From NCBI GenBank assembly GCA_947501885.1, contig CANMXN010000001.1, positions 1,674,001-1,738,000 on the forward strand: DNA of 64,000 nt. Direction: 5' to 3'. This document shows, piece after piece, positions 1 through 9,564 of the stretch (position 1 is the stretch's first letter; every line of letters starts with the position of its first letter). The DNA comes from an uncultured Sphingorhabdus sp. (lineage in GTDB: Bacteria; Pseudomonadota; Alphaproteobacteria; Sphingomonadales; Sphingomonadaceae). The translations under genes and the position numbers were made by a program. Under the pieces are notes generated by a model. That model did no database searches and was not told the DNA's origin. It saw nothing but the letters and a program-made list of their open reading frames with translations.

Positions 1-1238
1 GAGTCAATATCACTAATATTAAAGAGATCACGTCCATTATCTTGCACAGTGGCCCAATAATAGGTTTCTCGAGGCGGAATAGAATCTAACCCCACAGGAA
101 TAAGCTTTACCTCTTTCTTCACTTGGCCTTGCGGGCCATATAATATTACCTCAAAACGGTTTTGCCCATAAAGGAGAGCCACATCGATAAATTCATAGCG
201 GCCATCACCGCGGCTAGCAGAAAAACCGATAAGCTGACCATTACGGTATAATTCTGCATCCCACCCATCGGGCAAATCTCCCCTAAAGGTTGTACGATCA
301 AAATTTGCTGGGCGCTCAACAGGACGATTGGTAATGAAAGCACCACGCCCTGCAGTAGTTTGCGCGCCTAGCGCTGTTGACACCGTAGATATATCACCGA
401 CAGCGACATGTGTGGCCTTTAAGGGGCCTAATAGCTCTGCCTTAGGGTCAGTGCGGTACAGGCGCACACGTGCACTATCTGGAGTTCCTTGATTATTGGA
501 TGAGATACGCGCATCAAAAGACGCCTTAGCCAATTCACCGCTTGCAAAAATCTCATAGCGCGCATCAGCGCTTGAATTACCTTGGCCACTTTGTGCGCCG
601 ACTGACGCCACAACGTCAACCGATGGCGTTCTCCAATAACGATAAGGATCTTTGGCTTGCGGCAGTTTCGTTATATCAAAATTACTACGCTGCCTGACAC
701 GGCCCGCTCGCTCTTTGCGTTCTTCTGCTAGTTCAAAAGGTAGCTTTTCCTCTGACTTTAACACAAGCAAAGCGTTGGATAGATCAGTCACTAATTCCAC
801 ATTGAGCCAAGAAGCAAGGCTATCAACATTGATACACCATCCCTCTGGCGTATCATAAATATCCGTTTTTGATAATTTGCTATTTTTGTTCACGATTTGT
901 ACTATTGCTTGATCGCGATCAATAGTGATTGTACGTGTTTCACTAAACAACCAACCAGTTGCGCGGCGCGACTTTTTGCTCAAACGCACAGGTAAATCTA
1001 ATGCCAATATCACATCAGCAAAATCAACACATATACCATTGTGAGTTTGATACCCGCGCACGCCATCACCCAATCGATATTTGCCCGAACGAATATCAAA
1101 TAATAAAGCGTCATCATCATTGGCTACCCAATCCCCTTTTTCCTGCGCATAAGCAGAAGCGGCCGGAAGCGTTAAAGCTCCAGCCGCTAGTACCAATGCT
1201 TTAACAACAGTGGTAAAGGGTTTTAGATATTTAGACAT
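1..1238 (-). CDS. Fimbrial usher-like outer-membrane protein (C-terminus beyond window)
   Basis: The open frame runs from the ATG at 1238 to the window edge (about 412 codons) with no stop. It begins with a clear signal peptide (hydrophobic core VLAAGALTLPAASAYA, cleavage before QEKGDW). The visible half has an N-terminal region around GICVDFADVILALDLP. A later region resembles ushers of the CS1/alpha-fimbrial kind: GDLPDGWDAELYRNGQLIG, then a YEF...LLYGQNRFEV stretch and YGPQGQVKKEV. Ushers form outer-membrane pores that thread pilin subunits to the surface. The chaperone gene lies 28 bp upstream and the DUF4402 pilin gene beyond it, which supports an assembly role. The beta-barrel part is outside or incomplete here, so a large surface protein with usher-like domains is the alternative. 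Confidence 0.6.
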   Translation of the reverse strand, partial: MSKYLKPFTTVVKALVLAAGALTLPAASAYAQEKGDWVANDDDALLFDIRSGKYRLGDGVRGYQTHNGICVDFADVILALDLPVRLSKKSRRATGWLFSETRTITIDRDQAIVQIVNKNSKLSKTDIYDTPEGWCINVDSLASWLNVELVTDLSNALLVLKSEEKLPFELAEERKERAGRVRQRSNFDITKLPQAKDPYRYWRTPSVDVVASVGAQSGQGNSSADARYEIFASGELAKASFDARISSNNQGTPDSARVRLYRTDPKAELLGPLKATHVAVGDISTVSTALGAQTTAGRGAFITNRPVERPANFDRTTFRGDLPDGWDAELYRNGQLIGFSASRGDGRYEFIDVALLYGQNRFEVILYGPQGQVKKEVKLIPVGLDSIPPRETYYWATVQDNGRDLFNISDID

Positions 1239-1266
1239 AATATTTATATATTACAATATATTACGC

Positions 1267-2106
1267 TTATTGAATAACTGTCCTAGTTTGGCTGATTAAG
1301 CCTCCACCAGCATTGACCGCTTCATAATAAGACACAACAATCTCACCATTGAATGATGGGATCATCTTGGGGTCAATAGGGATACGCACCAAACGATCTT
1401 TCACTTCTGGGTAAATGGCAATACCTTTAGCAACCATGATCGGCTCTCTTACGCCAGGTTTTGTTACACGTACTTCACCATAAACCGAACGATCACCGCT
1501 ACGGCTTAAATCTAACTGGAAGCTACTGCCACCTTCATCCGTTACAATGCGTGGATTCGCAATAGCTGCGGTCGCTTCCAATTGGCCTTTACGGACAATG
1601 ATAGGAATCGAAATACCGTAAACTGGGATAAGACGGATTGAGAGACCATCGCTATCTGCCGCAACTTCAGTTGCAGATTCTGTTTTGGGGATAGCCCGAA
1701 ACAGCATGTGTGCGCGATATTCACCATCTCCTAAGTCCGCTGGAATAATGGGTTTAATACGAATAGATTGCGGTTGATTGGGCAACAATGTTACACGACG
1801 CGGTGCATAACGAATGAGCGATAGCGCTTGGCTCTCAGCTTCGCTAGCTTCAGTCTTTTCAATATCTTCCAATTTCCCAATATCGGTCATTCGGCGCAAG
1901 ACAAGCGATACACGATAGGTCGCTTCTTCATTACCAATATTGCTTAAAATAACTTCTGCGCCGCGTTTGCTATCTAATATAACACGCGTTGGCGCGACCA
2001 ATAAATCTCCTGAAGCATAGCTCGGCACCTGAAAGGCCATTAAAGCTGCTAGAACTAAACTACTTCTTTTTGCCCACTTACCCATCATAGGACGAAACTT
2101 TATCAT
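1267..2106 (-). CDS. Periplasmic fimbrial-type chaperone
   Basis: This predicted 279-residue exported protein has a signal peptide ending near VPSYASG, then DLLVAPTRVILDSKRGAEVILSN. That beta-strand pattern is typical of PapD/alpha-fimbrial chaperones, whose Ig-like N-domain donates a strand to pilin subunits. The stretch RYAPRRVTLLPNQPQSIRIK fits the conserved F-G strand region, and a second beta domain follows. I chose the ATG at 2106 because a GGAGAC ribosome site lies 5 nt upstream; a longer frame from 2136 has no such site. It sits between the DUF4402 pilin and the usher-like gene. Expression relative to pilin is probably reduced by the hairpin at 2232-2266. Confidence 0.72.
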   Translation of the reverse strand: MIKFRPMMGKWAKRSSLVLAALMAFQVPSYASGDLLVAPTRVILDSKRGAEVILSNIGNEEATYRVSLVLRRMTDIGKLEDIEKTEASEAESQALSLIRYAPRRVTLLPNQPQSIRIKPIIPADLGDGEYRAHMLFRAIPKTESATEVAADSDGLSIRLIPVYGISIPIIVRKGQLEATAAIANPRIVTDEGGSSFQLDLSRSGDRSVYGEVRVTKPGVREPIMVAKGIAIYPEVKDRLVRIPIDPKMIPSFNGEIVVSYYEAVNAGGGLISQTRTVIQ

Positions 2107-2231
2107 ATTGGTCTCCATATTTATCGCTATCTTCACTGAAACTAGGAACGTACACCTAATCCTGAGAATAAATCATAGGATCACTATTCCAGAATATGGT
2201 TACCAATTGCCTAAGATTGAGAGTATCTTAT

Positions 2232-2266
2232 AAAAAAAGCCTCGGCTATTTTCATAACCGAGGCCT
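2232..2266 (-). terminator. Hairpin terminator/attenuator between pilin and chaperone genes
   Basis: GCCTCGG (2239-2245) pairs perfectly with CCGAGGC (2258-2264) around a 12-nt loop. Read on the minus strand, the stem is followed by a run of seven T. It lies about 37 bp past the DUF4402 stop and about 130 bp before the chaperone start. It should therefore end most pilin transcripts while allowing some read-through into the assembly genes. Confidence 0.75.
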
Positions 2267-2302
2267 TAGATTATTTTCTGCTCTTAGCGGCAGGTAAATA
2301 TC

Positions 2303-2800
2303 TTATTGATATTCAGCAGTTACGTTGTAGTTACCTGAATAAACACCAGCTGTTTGAGAAGCGCCAACAGTCAAAACACCGCCAACAAATACAGTCTCAA
2401 TATTTGCTGCATCAAAAACGATTGAAGTTGCAGAAGGTGTCAATGCAAGGTTCATTGGAGCACCAGCGCCTGTAAGCGTTGTTGAAGCATCAACCGTAAG
2501 ATCAACCGTTAGGCCATCAGCAGCATTTGTAACTTGGAAGCTACCACGTGTTGAACCACCAACACATGTTAGTTCGGTTGAACAAGTACGTGTGCCATTT
2601 GCTTCGTCAAGATTAACTGTACCACCAGCTGCACCCACAGCGATTAAGCCAAGATCAAGAGAATCAACAAGTGTTAATTCAACAGCTGCGATAATTTCAG
2701 CTTCAGCAGAAGCAACTTCAGTTTCAGCATAAGCAGCGTTTGATACCATAGCTGCAGCAACAACTGAGCCTGCGATTGCGGTTTTTAATTTGTTCAACAT
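2303..2800 (-). CDS. DUF4402 pilin-like secreted protein
   Basis: This 165-residue protein has a signal peptide (KTAIAGSVVAAAMVSNAAYA) and a small beta-rich, Gly/Ala/Thr-rich mature part. The pattern fits DUF4402: an early LTLVDSLDLGLIAVGAAGG strand pair, one cysteine pair (TCSTELTC), and a C-terminal YSGNYNVTAEYQ strand. Such proteins behave as small pilin-like surface subunits. The ATG at 2800 has AAGGAC 9 nt upstream; the frame extends to 2875 but without a signal-peptide-like N-terminus. It is first in the pilin-chaperone-usher locus and is followed by a strong hairpin, as expected for a major subunit needed in excess. Confidence 0.72.
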   Translation of the reverse strand: MLNKLKTAIAGSVVAAAMVSNAAYAETEVASAEAEIIAAVELTLVDSLDLGLIAVGAAGGTVNLDEANGTRTCSTELTCVGGSTRGSFQVTNAADGLTVDLTVDASTTLTGAGAPMNLALTPSATSIVFDAANIETVFVGGVLTVGASQTAGVYSGNYNVTAEYQ

Positions 2801-3114
2801 TATTATTAGTCCTTTTTTTAAGAGCATCACAAAACCTGCGATACATAGCAAATTGTTCGGAATGCCCCACTGCATCCTGTGAACTGTTATGACGATCGAA
2901 TCATAAAAGACCGTAATCAGCGATAGTTAATGGAAATATTTTTTATAGATGAAAAATACACGCAAGTATTTGATATATAAAGACATTAAAAGTTAATATT
3001 TTAATCTTGTAAAATCTTGTATTTAATAAATTTGCACTTTATCCGTGAAAATCACACTATAAATATGATGATTTGCAAAGAAAGAATGATAATCGCAAAA
3101 TGCAAAATATTTTT
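2801..3114. other. Intergenic region upstream of the pilin locus
   Basis: This 314-bp AT-rich gap separates the pilin start (2800) from the parB stop (3115). I see no credible ORF or strong hairpin after parB. It must hold the pilin promoter, but I cannot place -35/-10 boxes with confidence. The stretch 2935-3060 is especially A/T-rich. Confidence 0.4.
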
Positions 3115-4062
3115 TTAAAATGGCTCACCAGTCAGGCGTTGGCAGAGCATATCAAGCTGATCCAAGCTTTTATATTCAAAGGTCACAGTACCAGAGGCTG
3201 CATTTTTACCCTGCTCTATGTTAACCTTTAGTCCCAATAAATCACCGAGATGATTCTCTATCGCCTTTATATCAGCAGATGCCTCTTGCGGCACTGACTT
3301 AAGCTGCTTAAGATTCTTCCTTTGAGGTTTTTCTCTACGGGCTAAAGCTTCCGTTTGACGAACGGACAGACCTTTTTTGACTATCTGTTGTGCCAAATCA
3401 CCCATATTATCACTTTTTAACAGAGCGCGGGCATGCCCCATTGAAATTTTGCCTCCTATTACCAAATCACGAACCGATGATTCCAAATCAACCAAACGCA
3501 GCATATTAGTGACATGGCTGCGTGATTTATCCACTAATTTCGCAAGTTCGCTATGATTATAGCCAAAATCTTCGCTTAACCTCAAATAAGCTTCGGCTTC
3601 TTCTATAGGATTTAGATCTTCACGTTGAATATTTTCAATCAACGCAATTTCTATTGTCTCTTTATTGGTGAAGGGTTTCACAATGGCTGGAACTTCATGC
3701 AACCTAGCACGCTGCGCTGCACGCCAACGCCTTTCACCCGCAACAAGCTGATATCTGCCTTCAAAAGGACGAAGGACAATAGGCTGTATAATCCCATGTT
3801 GTGCGATGCTTTGCGCTAGCTCATTAAGCTGCTCATCATCAAAATGACGGCGCGGCTGATCAGGGTGTGGGCTAATATCGCCAATGGCTATCATGATTAT
3901 ACTGTGCGTCGGTTTTCGCCTTTGCAACGATGATTGCGCCTCTCCAACCTGTATATCAGAGACTGCTGGGCGCTCATTAATAGCTTCCCCTAATAAAGCA
4001 TCAAGACCACGCCCTAATCCTGTTGTTTTACGGCGGATTGGTTTAGGTTTATCTTCACTCAT
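3115..4062 (-). CDS. parB: Chromosome partitioning protein ParB
   Basis: ParB binds parS, spreads on DNA as a CTP-dependent clamp and, with ParA, segregates the origin. The N-terminus has the usual ParA-activating stretch (RRKTTGLGRGLDALLGEA). The ParB/CTPase core follows with HPDQPRRHFDDEQLNELAQS and the GERRWRAAQRA box, then the ENIQREDLNPIEEA motif and a helix-turn-helix (HSELAKLVDKSRSHVTNMLRL). The C-terminal dimerisation domain ends the 315-residue protein. The ATG at 4062 overlaps the parA stop as ATGA, so translation is coupled; the longer frame from 4137 lies inside parA. Two perfect parS sites are nearby at 5434 and 7423. Confidence 0.96.
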   Translation of the reverse strand: MSEDKPKPIRRKTTGLGRGLDALLGEAINERPAVSDIQVGEAQSSLQRRKPTHSIIMIAIGDISPHPDQPRRHFDDEQLNELAQSIAQHGIIQPIVLRPFEGRYQLVAGERRWRAAQRARLHEVPAIVKPFTNKETIEIALIENIQREDLNPIEEAEAYLRLSEDFGYNHSELAKLVDKSRSHVTNMLRLVDLESSVRDLVIGGKISMGHARALLKSDNMGDLAQQIVKKGLSVRQTEALARREKPQRKNLKQLKSVPQEASADIKAIENHLGDLLGLKVNIEQGKNAASGTVTFEYKSLDQLDMLCQRLTGEPF

Positions 4063-4844
4063 GCGACCAATTCTTTTTCTGGTAAACGGGCAATAACTTC
4101 TTTTGCAAGCTTCATATAAGCCTCGGAACCTGTGCATCGGTGATCATAAACCAATGCTGGAATACCATGGCTAGGTGCTTCTGAAAGCCTTACATTACGA
4201 GGGATCACAGTTTCAAACACCAATGGCCCTAAACAAGAACGTACATCATCAGCCACTTGATCGGTTAAACGTGCACGCCGGTCATACATGGTAAGAGCAA
4301 CACCCAAAATAGACAGATCAGGGTTAAAGCGTTGCTGAATACGGTCCACCGTTTGCAACAATTGACTTAATCCTTCCAGCGCAAAAAATTCGCATTGTAA
4401 TGGCACCAAAATTGAATCGACTGCAACCAGAGCATTTATTGTCAATAAACCAAGCGATGGTGGGCAATCGATCACACAAATATCCCAATCCCTGCCCTTA
4501 TCAACCCCGCTCAATACTGATTGCAACCTGTGTGTACGATTTTGAAAATCAACCATCTCCACTTCGGCACCTGAGAGGTTTACAGTTGCTGGAACAATAT
4601 CAAGCCCTGGTACATTAGATGATATATAGGATTCGGATAGGCTAGACTCTCCAATAAGCAGCTTATAGCTGTTGTTTACACGCTCTGACTGCTTGACGCC
4701 AAGACCAGTTGAAGCATTACCTTGCGGGTCTAAATCAACCAATAATGTCCGATAACCGCTGGCCGCCAAGGCCGTAGCCATATTAATCGCCGTAGTAGTT
4801 TTACCAACACCACCCTTTTGATTTGCAATGGCTATCTTAATCAT
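4059..4844 (-). CDS. parA: Chromosome partitioning ATPase ParA (Soj)
   Basis: This 261-residue Walker-type ATPase moves ParB-parS complexes across the nucleoid. The deviant Walker A box NQKGGVGKTT begins at residue 8. DLDPQGNASTGLG (switch I) and VIDCPPSLGLLTINAL (Walker B region) follow, with the usual C-terminal SEAPSHGIPALVYD. The start codon overlaps the rsmG stop by 8 nt and the stop overlaps parB by 4 nt, so mnmG-rsmG-parA-parB reads as one tight operon on the minus strand. Confidence 0.96.
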   Translation of the reverse strand: MIKIAIANQKGGVGKTTTAINMATALAASGYRTLLVDLDPQGNASTGLGVKQSERVNNSYKLLIGESSLSESYISSNVPGLDIVPATVNLSGAEVEMVDFQNRTHRLQSVLSGVDKGRDWDICVIDCPPSLGLLTINALVAVDSILVPLQCEFFALEGLSQLLQTVDRIQQRFNPDLSILGVALTMYDRRARLTDQVADDVRSCLGPLVFETVIPRNVRLSEAPSHGIPALVYDHRCTGSEAYMKLAKEVIARLPEKELVA

Positions 4845-5493
4845 GATTCGCCTCTACCGTCCCAACCAATATTCCTGCATCACTATCTGTCATGCTTGGA
4901 ATGATTTTCATACTATTGGACCATTTTCCTTCTATTTCCAACAACTCATTTCTGGCATTTCTACCTTTTGGCAAGATATATTGCGTATTTGCTGTGGAAA
5001 AAGGCGCCGCAAGACGCAATGTTTTGGGCAAAGGTGCAAAAGCTCGCGCACTAATCACCGAATAAGGCTCTGCTTCGAAAACCTCTGCACGCGCACCCGC
5101 AACACTGGCATCCAAATCTAATTTTTCAACCATTCGCTCTAAATATTCAATCCTACGCGTCCGTGATTCCAGCAATGTTACCTGCCAATCGCTGATCAAA
5201 GCAATAATAATTCCAGGAAAACCTGCACCGCTTCCCATATCAAGCCAGCGCTTACCACCAATATCATTATGCAATTGTACCCTCTTTTCATCAGACAAAA
5301 TATGAGGCGCAACCAACTGCGCACTATCCAATATATGCCGCACCCAAATATGGTCCAGACTTGATGCTGATATTAAGTTTTGAGACTGCATTTCTTCGGT
5401 TAGAAGAGCGATAAAATAGACTATACGCTCAAATGTTTCACGTGAAACATGCAATTGATCGCGCAAAATTATTTGAGCATCTTCCTCCGTCAT
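4837..5493 (-). CDS. rsmG: 16S rRNA m7G527 methyltransferase RsmG (GidB)
   Basis: RsmG uses S-adenosylmethionine to methylate G527 in the 16S rRNA 530 loop. The 218-residue length matches the family. Seen motifs are RHILDSAQL near residue 52, the SAM-binding [29 protein letters not shown], and [17 protein letters not shown]. The start overlaps the mnmG stop as ATGA. A perfect parS site (5434-5449) lies inside the coding sequence near its 5' end, where it encodes part of the HVSRETF stretch, so one sequence serves both coding and centromere functions. Confidence 0.95.
   Translation of the reverse strand: MTEEDAQIILRDQLHVSRETFERIVYFIALLTEEMQSQNLISASSLDHIWVRHILDSAQLVAPHILSDEKRVQLHNDIGGKRWLDMGSGAGFPGIIIALISDWQVTLLESRTRRIEYLERMVEKLDLDASVAGARAEVFEAEPYSVISARAFAPLPKTLRLAAPFSTANTQYILPKGRNARNELLEIEGKWSNSMKIIPSMTDSDAGILVGTVEANHD
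5434..5449. promoter_or_regulatory. parS: parS centromere site 1 (inside rsmG)
   Basis: The sequence TGTTTCACGTGAAACA is a perfect 16-bp palindrome identical to the widely conserved bacterial parS consensus bound by ParB. It lies within the rsmG reading frame, about 1.4 kb from parB and about 8.5 kb from the proposed oriC. Confidence 0.95.
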
Positions 5494-7355
5494 GCAGCTT
5501 CATTCGCACGCTTTGCTTGCACCAATATTGCAGCAAGAGCTGCTGGCGTAACGCCGCGCACACGAGATGCGGCACCCAAGGTCTCAGGCCGTGCCTTGGA
5601 TAGACGCTCAGTCATTTCATTGGAAAGTCCCGATATAGACTGATAATCAAGACTGGAAGGAATTTTAAGACGTTCATTCATCGCAATGTCGCGTATCTCA
5701 GCCTGTTGCCGCTTAAGATAGGGTGCATAACGGCCATCCTGCTCAATTTCACCAACCAATATTGCATCAGCTTCAGCAATGGCTGGAACAAATTCTGTTA
5801 ATGCCGCCAGAGGTATATTCGGAAACCTCAACCAATCCATTAAACTCATTTTACCCGCATCAGCTTTGATATCAAATTGTTTGAGTGCTTCAGCTCCAAT
5901 AAGCTGATTCAATCCCTCCATAATATTTTGTTTTATCGCATTGCGCTGTTGATAATGGTTGAGTCTATCGGGCCTCACGGCACCTAATATATTGGCGATA
6001 TCTGTTAGCCGGCTTGCAGCATTATCTGCTCGCAAGCCTAGTCGATATTCTGCCCGTGCCGTTAGCATGCGATAAGGTTCTGTCACGCCTTGTAAGATTA
6101 AGTCATCAATCATTACAGCAATATAGCTGTTAGATCGATCAAAAGCTGCTGGCGCCTTTCCTAGCACGCAACATGCAGCAGCAAGACCAGCAACCAAACC
6201 CTGTGCCGAAGCTTCTTCATATCCTGTTGTTCCATTAATTTGCCCCGCACAATAGAGTCCAGTGAATCCATTAACCGCCAATTGCCGATTGAGGCTACGC
6301 GGATCGACATAATCATATTCCACAGCATAGCCAGCTACAATCATCTCGGCTTTCTCCAACCCTTTCATTGACTGTATCATTGCCAATTGAATATCCGTAG
6401 GCAAAGATGTAGAAATACCATTAGGATAGATTAAATGGCTATTAAGTCCCTCTGGCTCAAGAAAAACTTGATGACTATCACGATCAGCAAATCGGAAAAT
6501 CTTATCTTCAATCGACGGGCAATAGCGCGGCCCTTCGCCTTGTATATCACCACCAAATAGAGGTGAACGATCAAGGCCTGCTCTTATATGCTCATGCGCT
6601 TGTGCATTGGTACGTGTAATCGCGCAAAATATCTCTGGGTTGATACGCCGATCACTCATATCTGACATGGTCCAACTCTCACCATCCGAGGGCTGCTCAT
6701 CCAATATAGCCCAATCAATGGATCGCCCATCAAGGCGCGGCGGCGTTCCCGTTTTTAAGCGTGCCATAGGCAAACCAGCGCTTCTTATTTGCTGCGCCAA
6801 TATATGAGCGCTATCTTCACCTATTCGGCCGCCATCCAAACGTTCTTCGCCGCGAAATAATTTACCGCCCAAAAATGTTCCTGTTGCCAATATAACATGG
6901 GGAGCGTGAATCTCACTTCCATCAGCCAGAGATATACCTTCTATTATGGTATCGCTATCATCTGCAAATAATAGTGCAGCAGCCTCACCTTCTATAATAT
7001 CCAAAGTCTCATACTGAGCCAATTGCTGTTGTATAGATAAGGTGAACAATTCACGATCTGCTTGTATGCGCGGCCCTTGTACAGCCGCCCCCTTTGATGC
7101 GTTGAGCATGCGGTAATGAATTGCTGCATGATCCGCAGCCTTGGCAATCAATCCATCAAAAGCATCAACCTCTTTAACAAGATGCCCTTTGCCCAAACCC
7201 CCAATCGCCGGATTGCATGACATAGCGCCAATTTTACTCTTATCAAAACTCACCAATGCCGTGCGCACACCCATGCGTGCAGCAGCTGCTGCTGCCTCAC
7301 ATCCAGCATGTCCTCCGCCTATTACGATAACATCATAATTATTCGCATTTATCAT
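5490..7355 (-). CDS. mnmG: tRNA uridine-5-carboxymethylaminomethyl modification FAD enzyme MnmG (GidA)
   Basis: With MnmE, MnmG installs cmnm5 on the wobble uridine of several tRNAs, using FAD and methylene-tetrahydrofolate. The 621-residue length fits. The Rossmann FAD motif [21 protein letters not shown] lies at the N-terminus; [36 protein letters not shown] and the C-terminal helical region with [17 protein letters not shown] follow. It heads the mnmG-rsmG-parA-parB operon. The 84-bp gap between it and the mnmE stop holds a parS site, so promoter and centromere share this gap. Confidence 0.97.
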   Translation of the reverse strand: MINANNYDVIVIGGGHAGCEAAAAAARMGVRTALVSFDKSKIGAMSCNPAIGGLGKGHLVKEVDAFDGLIAKAADHAAIHYRMLNASKGAAVQGPRIQADRELFTLSIQQQLAQYETLDIIEGEAAALLFADDSDTIIEGISLADGSEIHAPHVILATGTFLGGKLFRGEERLDGGRIGEDSAHILAQQIRSAGLPMARLKTGTPPRLDGRSIDWAILDEQPSDGESWTMSDMSDRRINPEIFCAITRTNAQAHEHIRAGLDRSPLFGGDIQGEGPRYCPSIEDKIFRFADRDSHQVFLEPEGLNSHLIYPNGISTSLPTDIQLAMIQSMKGLEKAEMIVAGYAVEYDYVDPRSLNRQLAVNGFTGLYCAGQINGTTGYEEASAQGLVAGLAAACCVLGKAPAAFDRSNSYIAVMIDDLILQGVTEPYRMLTARAEYRLGLRADNAASRLTDIANILGAVRPDRLNHYQQRNAIKQNIMEGLNQLIGAEALKQFDIKADAGKMSLMDWLRFPNIPLAALTEFVPAIAEADAILVGEIEQDGRYAPYLKRQQAEIRDIAMNERLKIPSSLDYQSISGLSNEMTERLSKARPETLGAASRVRGVTPAALAAILVQAKRANEAA

Positions 7356-7422
7356 AAAATGCGCATAGCCGAGAGATTGGCGAAGGTCAAAATAGATATG
7401 ATGAAAGTCTTGCTATTTTGAA

Positions 7423-7438
7423 TGTTTCACGTGAAACA
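7423..7438. promoter_or_regulatory. parS: parS centromere site 2 (mnmG-mnmE gap)
   Basis: A second perfect TGTTTCACGTGAAACA palindrome lies 2 bp from the mnmE stop and 67 bp upstream of mnmG. It is about 6.5 kb from the proposed oriC. Its place in the mnmG promoter gap means ParB binding could also affect transcription of the mnmG-parB operon (inference). Confidence 0.95.
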
Positions 7439-7439
7439 T

Positions 7440-8726
7440 CTATTTTCCGATGCAAAAACGGCCAAATATAGTATCTAACAACTCTTCTGTATGGGCGCGG
7501 CCCGTAAGCCTATCAATAGCCGCCCGAGCAAGCCGCGCATATTCCCCCAGAATAAGCCAATCTTCGCATTGCGCCATATCCTGCAAGGCCTTAACAACTA
7601 GCTGCAATTGTTCCCGTTGCCGTTTATTTAGGGCGATACTATCCTCAGGCGGAATCATATCATGTGCCAAATCAACCAGAGTATCGCGTAATAAATCTAT
7701 CCCCTCGCCCGTTTTAGCAGAAACCTTTATGCGCGATCCATCCATAGCTTTATTAATATCGCATTTCGGGGAAAGCATAACCAATCTTTGCGGGTCAACA
7801 TCTTGCGGCACATCATCACCAAGCCACAATATTATATCCGCCGCTTGATACGCTTGCTGCGCTCGCTCTATCCCAATCTTTTCAATATCGTCTTGGCCCT
7901 CTCGCAGGCCAGCCGTATCCAAAAAGATAAAGGCAATACCATTTAATGATATAGCTATTTCAATAATATCGCGCGTTGTCCCTGCAATATCAGAAACAAT
8001 CGCCGCATCGCGCCCAACAAGCCTGTTAAGCAATGTTGACTTACCGCAATTTGGCGGACCGCCTAATACAATTTTTAGTCCATCTCGCAGGGCTTCAGCA
8101 GGCGGGTTATGTAATAAGGATTTAATATCATTGTGTAGATTATGTGCTGATTGGCGCACATTGACCAAATTCCCACTGTCAACATCATCTTCATCAGAAA
8201 AGTCCAATTCTGATTCTATCAGAGCCGATATATGCAAAATAGAATCTTGCCATTGTGCAATCTTATTGCCAAAATCGCCACCCATCATAGATAGAGCCGC
8301 TTTGCGTTGACGCTCAGTTTCGGCAAATAAAAGGTCTGATAGCCCATCAGCTTGATTCAGATCCATTCGGCCGTTTTCAAATGCGCGCCGTGTATATTCA
8401 CCCGCCTCCGCACGGCGCAGACCATCCATAATATCAAGCTCTGTTTCAACGGCCCGCACCACAGCACGGCCGCCATGCAAGTGTAATTCTGCTAAATCTT
8501 CTCCAGTAGCGCTATTAGGGCCAGGAAAGAGCAGAATGAGCGCTTCATCTAATATAGCCCCATCATGTGTTTTTATACGGCGCAAAGAAGCTTGGCGCGG
8601 CTTAGGCAATGTACCGCATAATCTTTGAACTGCAGCAAAGGCACCGCTTCCGCTTATCCTAATGATAGCAATGGCCGATGGCGCCATTCCGCTAGAAAGC
8701 GCATAAATAGTATCTGTATGATTCAC
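7440..8726 (-). CDS. mnmE: tRNA modification GTPase MnmE (TrmE)
   Basis: MnmE is the GTPase partner of MnmG in wobble-uridine modification. The N-terminal folate-binding domain (about residues 1-115) begins DTIYALSSGMAPSAIAIIR. A helical domain follows, with an inserted G domain from about residue 215: P-loop GGPPNCGKSTLLNRL, GTTRDIIE, and DTAGLREG. The protein ends with the family hallmark FGRFCIGK, whose cysteine is needed for activity. At 428 residues it is slightly short for the family but all parts are present. It is followed 2 bp later by parS site 2. Confidence 0.96.
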   Translation of the reverse strand: MNHTDTIYALSSGMAPSAIAIIRISGSGAFAAVQRLCGTLPKPRQASLRRIKTHDGAILDEALILLFPGPNSATGEDLAELHLHGGRAVVRAVETELDIMDGLRRAEAGEYTRRAFENGRMDLNQADGLSDLLFAETERQRKAALSMMGGDFGNKIAQWQDSILHISALIESELDFSDEDDVDSGNLVNVRQSAHNLHNDIKSLLHNPPAEALRDGLKIVLGGPPNCGKSTLLNRLVGRDAAIVSDIAGTTRDIIEIAISLNGIAFIFLDTAGLREGQDDIEKIGIERAQQAYQAADIILWLGDDVPQDVDPQRLVMLSPKCDINKAMDGSRIKVSAKTGEGIDLLRDTLVDLAHDMIPPEDSIALNKRQREQLQLVVKALQDMAQCEDWLILGEYARLARAAIDRLTGRAHTEELLDTIFGRFCIGK

Positions 8727-8730
8727 ATTA

Positions 8731-8982
8731 TTATTCTTTATCAGCCTTATCTTTATTAGGAGACAGCGCGGACTGAGCCAAATCTTGGAATATTTTCAAA
8801 CCCATTTGCCCCATTGGTGCTACTTGTTTTGCCAGTCCTTCCAATTGTTCAAGGCTGGTAACCCCTTTCATCGCCTTAGCAACAGTATCAACATAGATAT
8901 CATTGGCTTTTGATACATCAGGAAGCCCCAAAAACTCCCTTGCTTCTTCTGGAGTGCAATCAATCTCTATATTCATTTTCAT
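8731..8982 (-). CDS. Small DUF6489-like protein
   Basis: This 83-residue acidic, soluble protein starts MKMNIEIDCTPEEAREFLGL. The CTPEEAR-FLGLPDV pattern is what I recall for DUF6489, a small alphaproteobacterial family of unknown function found next to mnmE. The ATG at 8982 is preceded by GAGGAA at 6-nt spacing, and the stop is 4 bp before mnmE, so the two are probably co-transcribed. No catalytic motif or membrane segment is visible. Confidence 0.7.
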   Translation of the reverse strand: MKMNIEIDCTPEEAREFLGLPDVSKANDIYVDTVAKAMKGVTSLEQLEGLAKQVAPMGQMGLKIFQDLAQSALSPNKDKADKE

Positions 8983-9052
8983 AGCAATTTCCTCAATTGG
9001 ATATAATATGCGATCATAATATCTATCCTACCATAAATCTCTGGGGAATATA

Positions 9053-9460
9053 ATGAACAATATAGCACGGGCCAATATTGATATTTGGTATAATTATATG
9101 AAAGATCAATCTGATGAAGGGTTGATGAATCAATTGGCCGATAATGCCGTCTTTCATTCCCCCGTTGTGCACAGTCCACAAGAGGGAAAGGCAATGGTTT
9201 TTGCTTATCTCAATGCTGCGGAAGGTGCCTTTGCTAATTCAGGCTTTCAATATGTTGACGAAATAATCGGCAGTGATGGTCGCAAAGCCATGTTAGAATT
9301 TACCTGCAAAATTGATGGGATTCATATCAATGGTATTGATATTATCCATTGGGATGAGGCGGGTAAAATTGTGAACTTCAAAGTGCTTATCCGCCCGATG
9401 AAAGCAATGAACAAAATCTGGGAAAAAATGGCGATAATGCTGGAAAAGAATAAGGGTTAA
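9053..9460 (+). CDS. NTF2/SnoaL-like family protein
   Basis: This 135-residue protein has the NTF2-like cone-fold pattern: an N-terminal helix (DIWYNYMKDQSDEGLMNQLA), LADNAVFHSPV, a second helix around FAYLNAAEGAF, then beta strands ending in DIIHWDEAGKIVNFKVLIRP. Such proteins may be isomerases, hydrolases or simple ligand binders, and nothing visible fixes the substrate. GGGGAA lies upstream of the ATG. It is divergent from the DUF6489-mnmE unit and is the last conserved-looking gene before the AT-rich retropepsin pair. Confidence 0.65.
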   Translation: MNNIARANIDIWYNYMKDQSDEGLMNQLADNAVFHSPVVHSPQEGKAMVFAYLNAAEGAFANSGFQYVDEIIGSDGRKAMLEFTCKIDGIHINGIDIIHWDEAGKIVNFKVLIRPMKAMNKIWEKMAIMLEKNKG

Positions 9461-9564
9461 AGACTCCATATCACGATTCGTGGACTCATAATTGAACCAG
9501 AGTCAAGTTTTTTCGTGACAGATTCTTGTCACTATGTTAACTTTCAGTTGTGGAGGAAAGTCAA

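Noticed and set aside
7450-7848. 132-codon plus-strand ORF inside mnmE
   Set aside because: It is the antisense shadow of a well-conserved GTPase and has no ribosome site or family pattern. The same applies to similar ORFs inside rho, argB, mutS, katG and folD.
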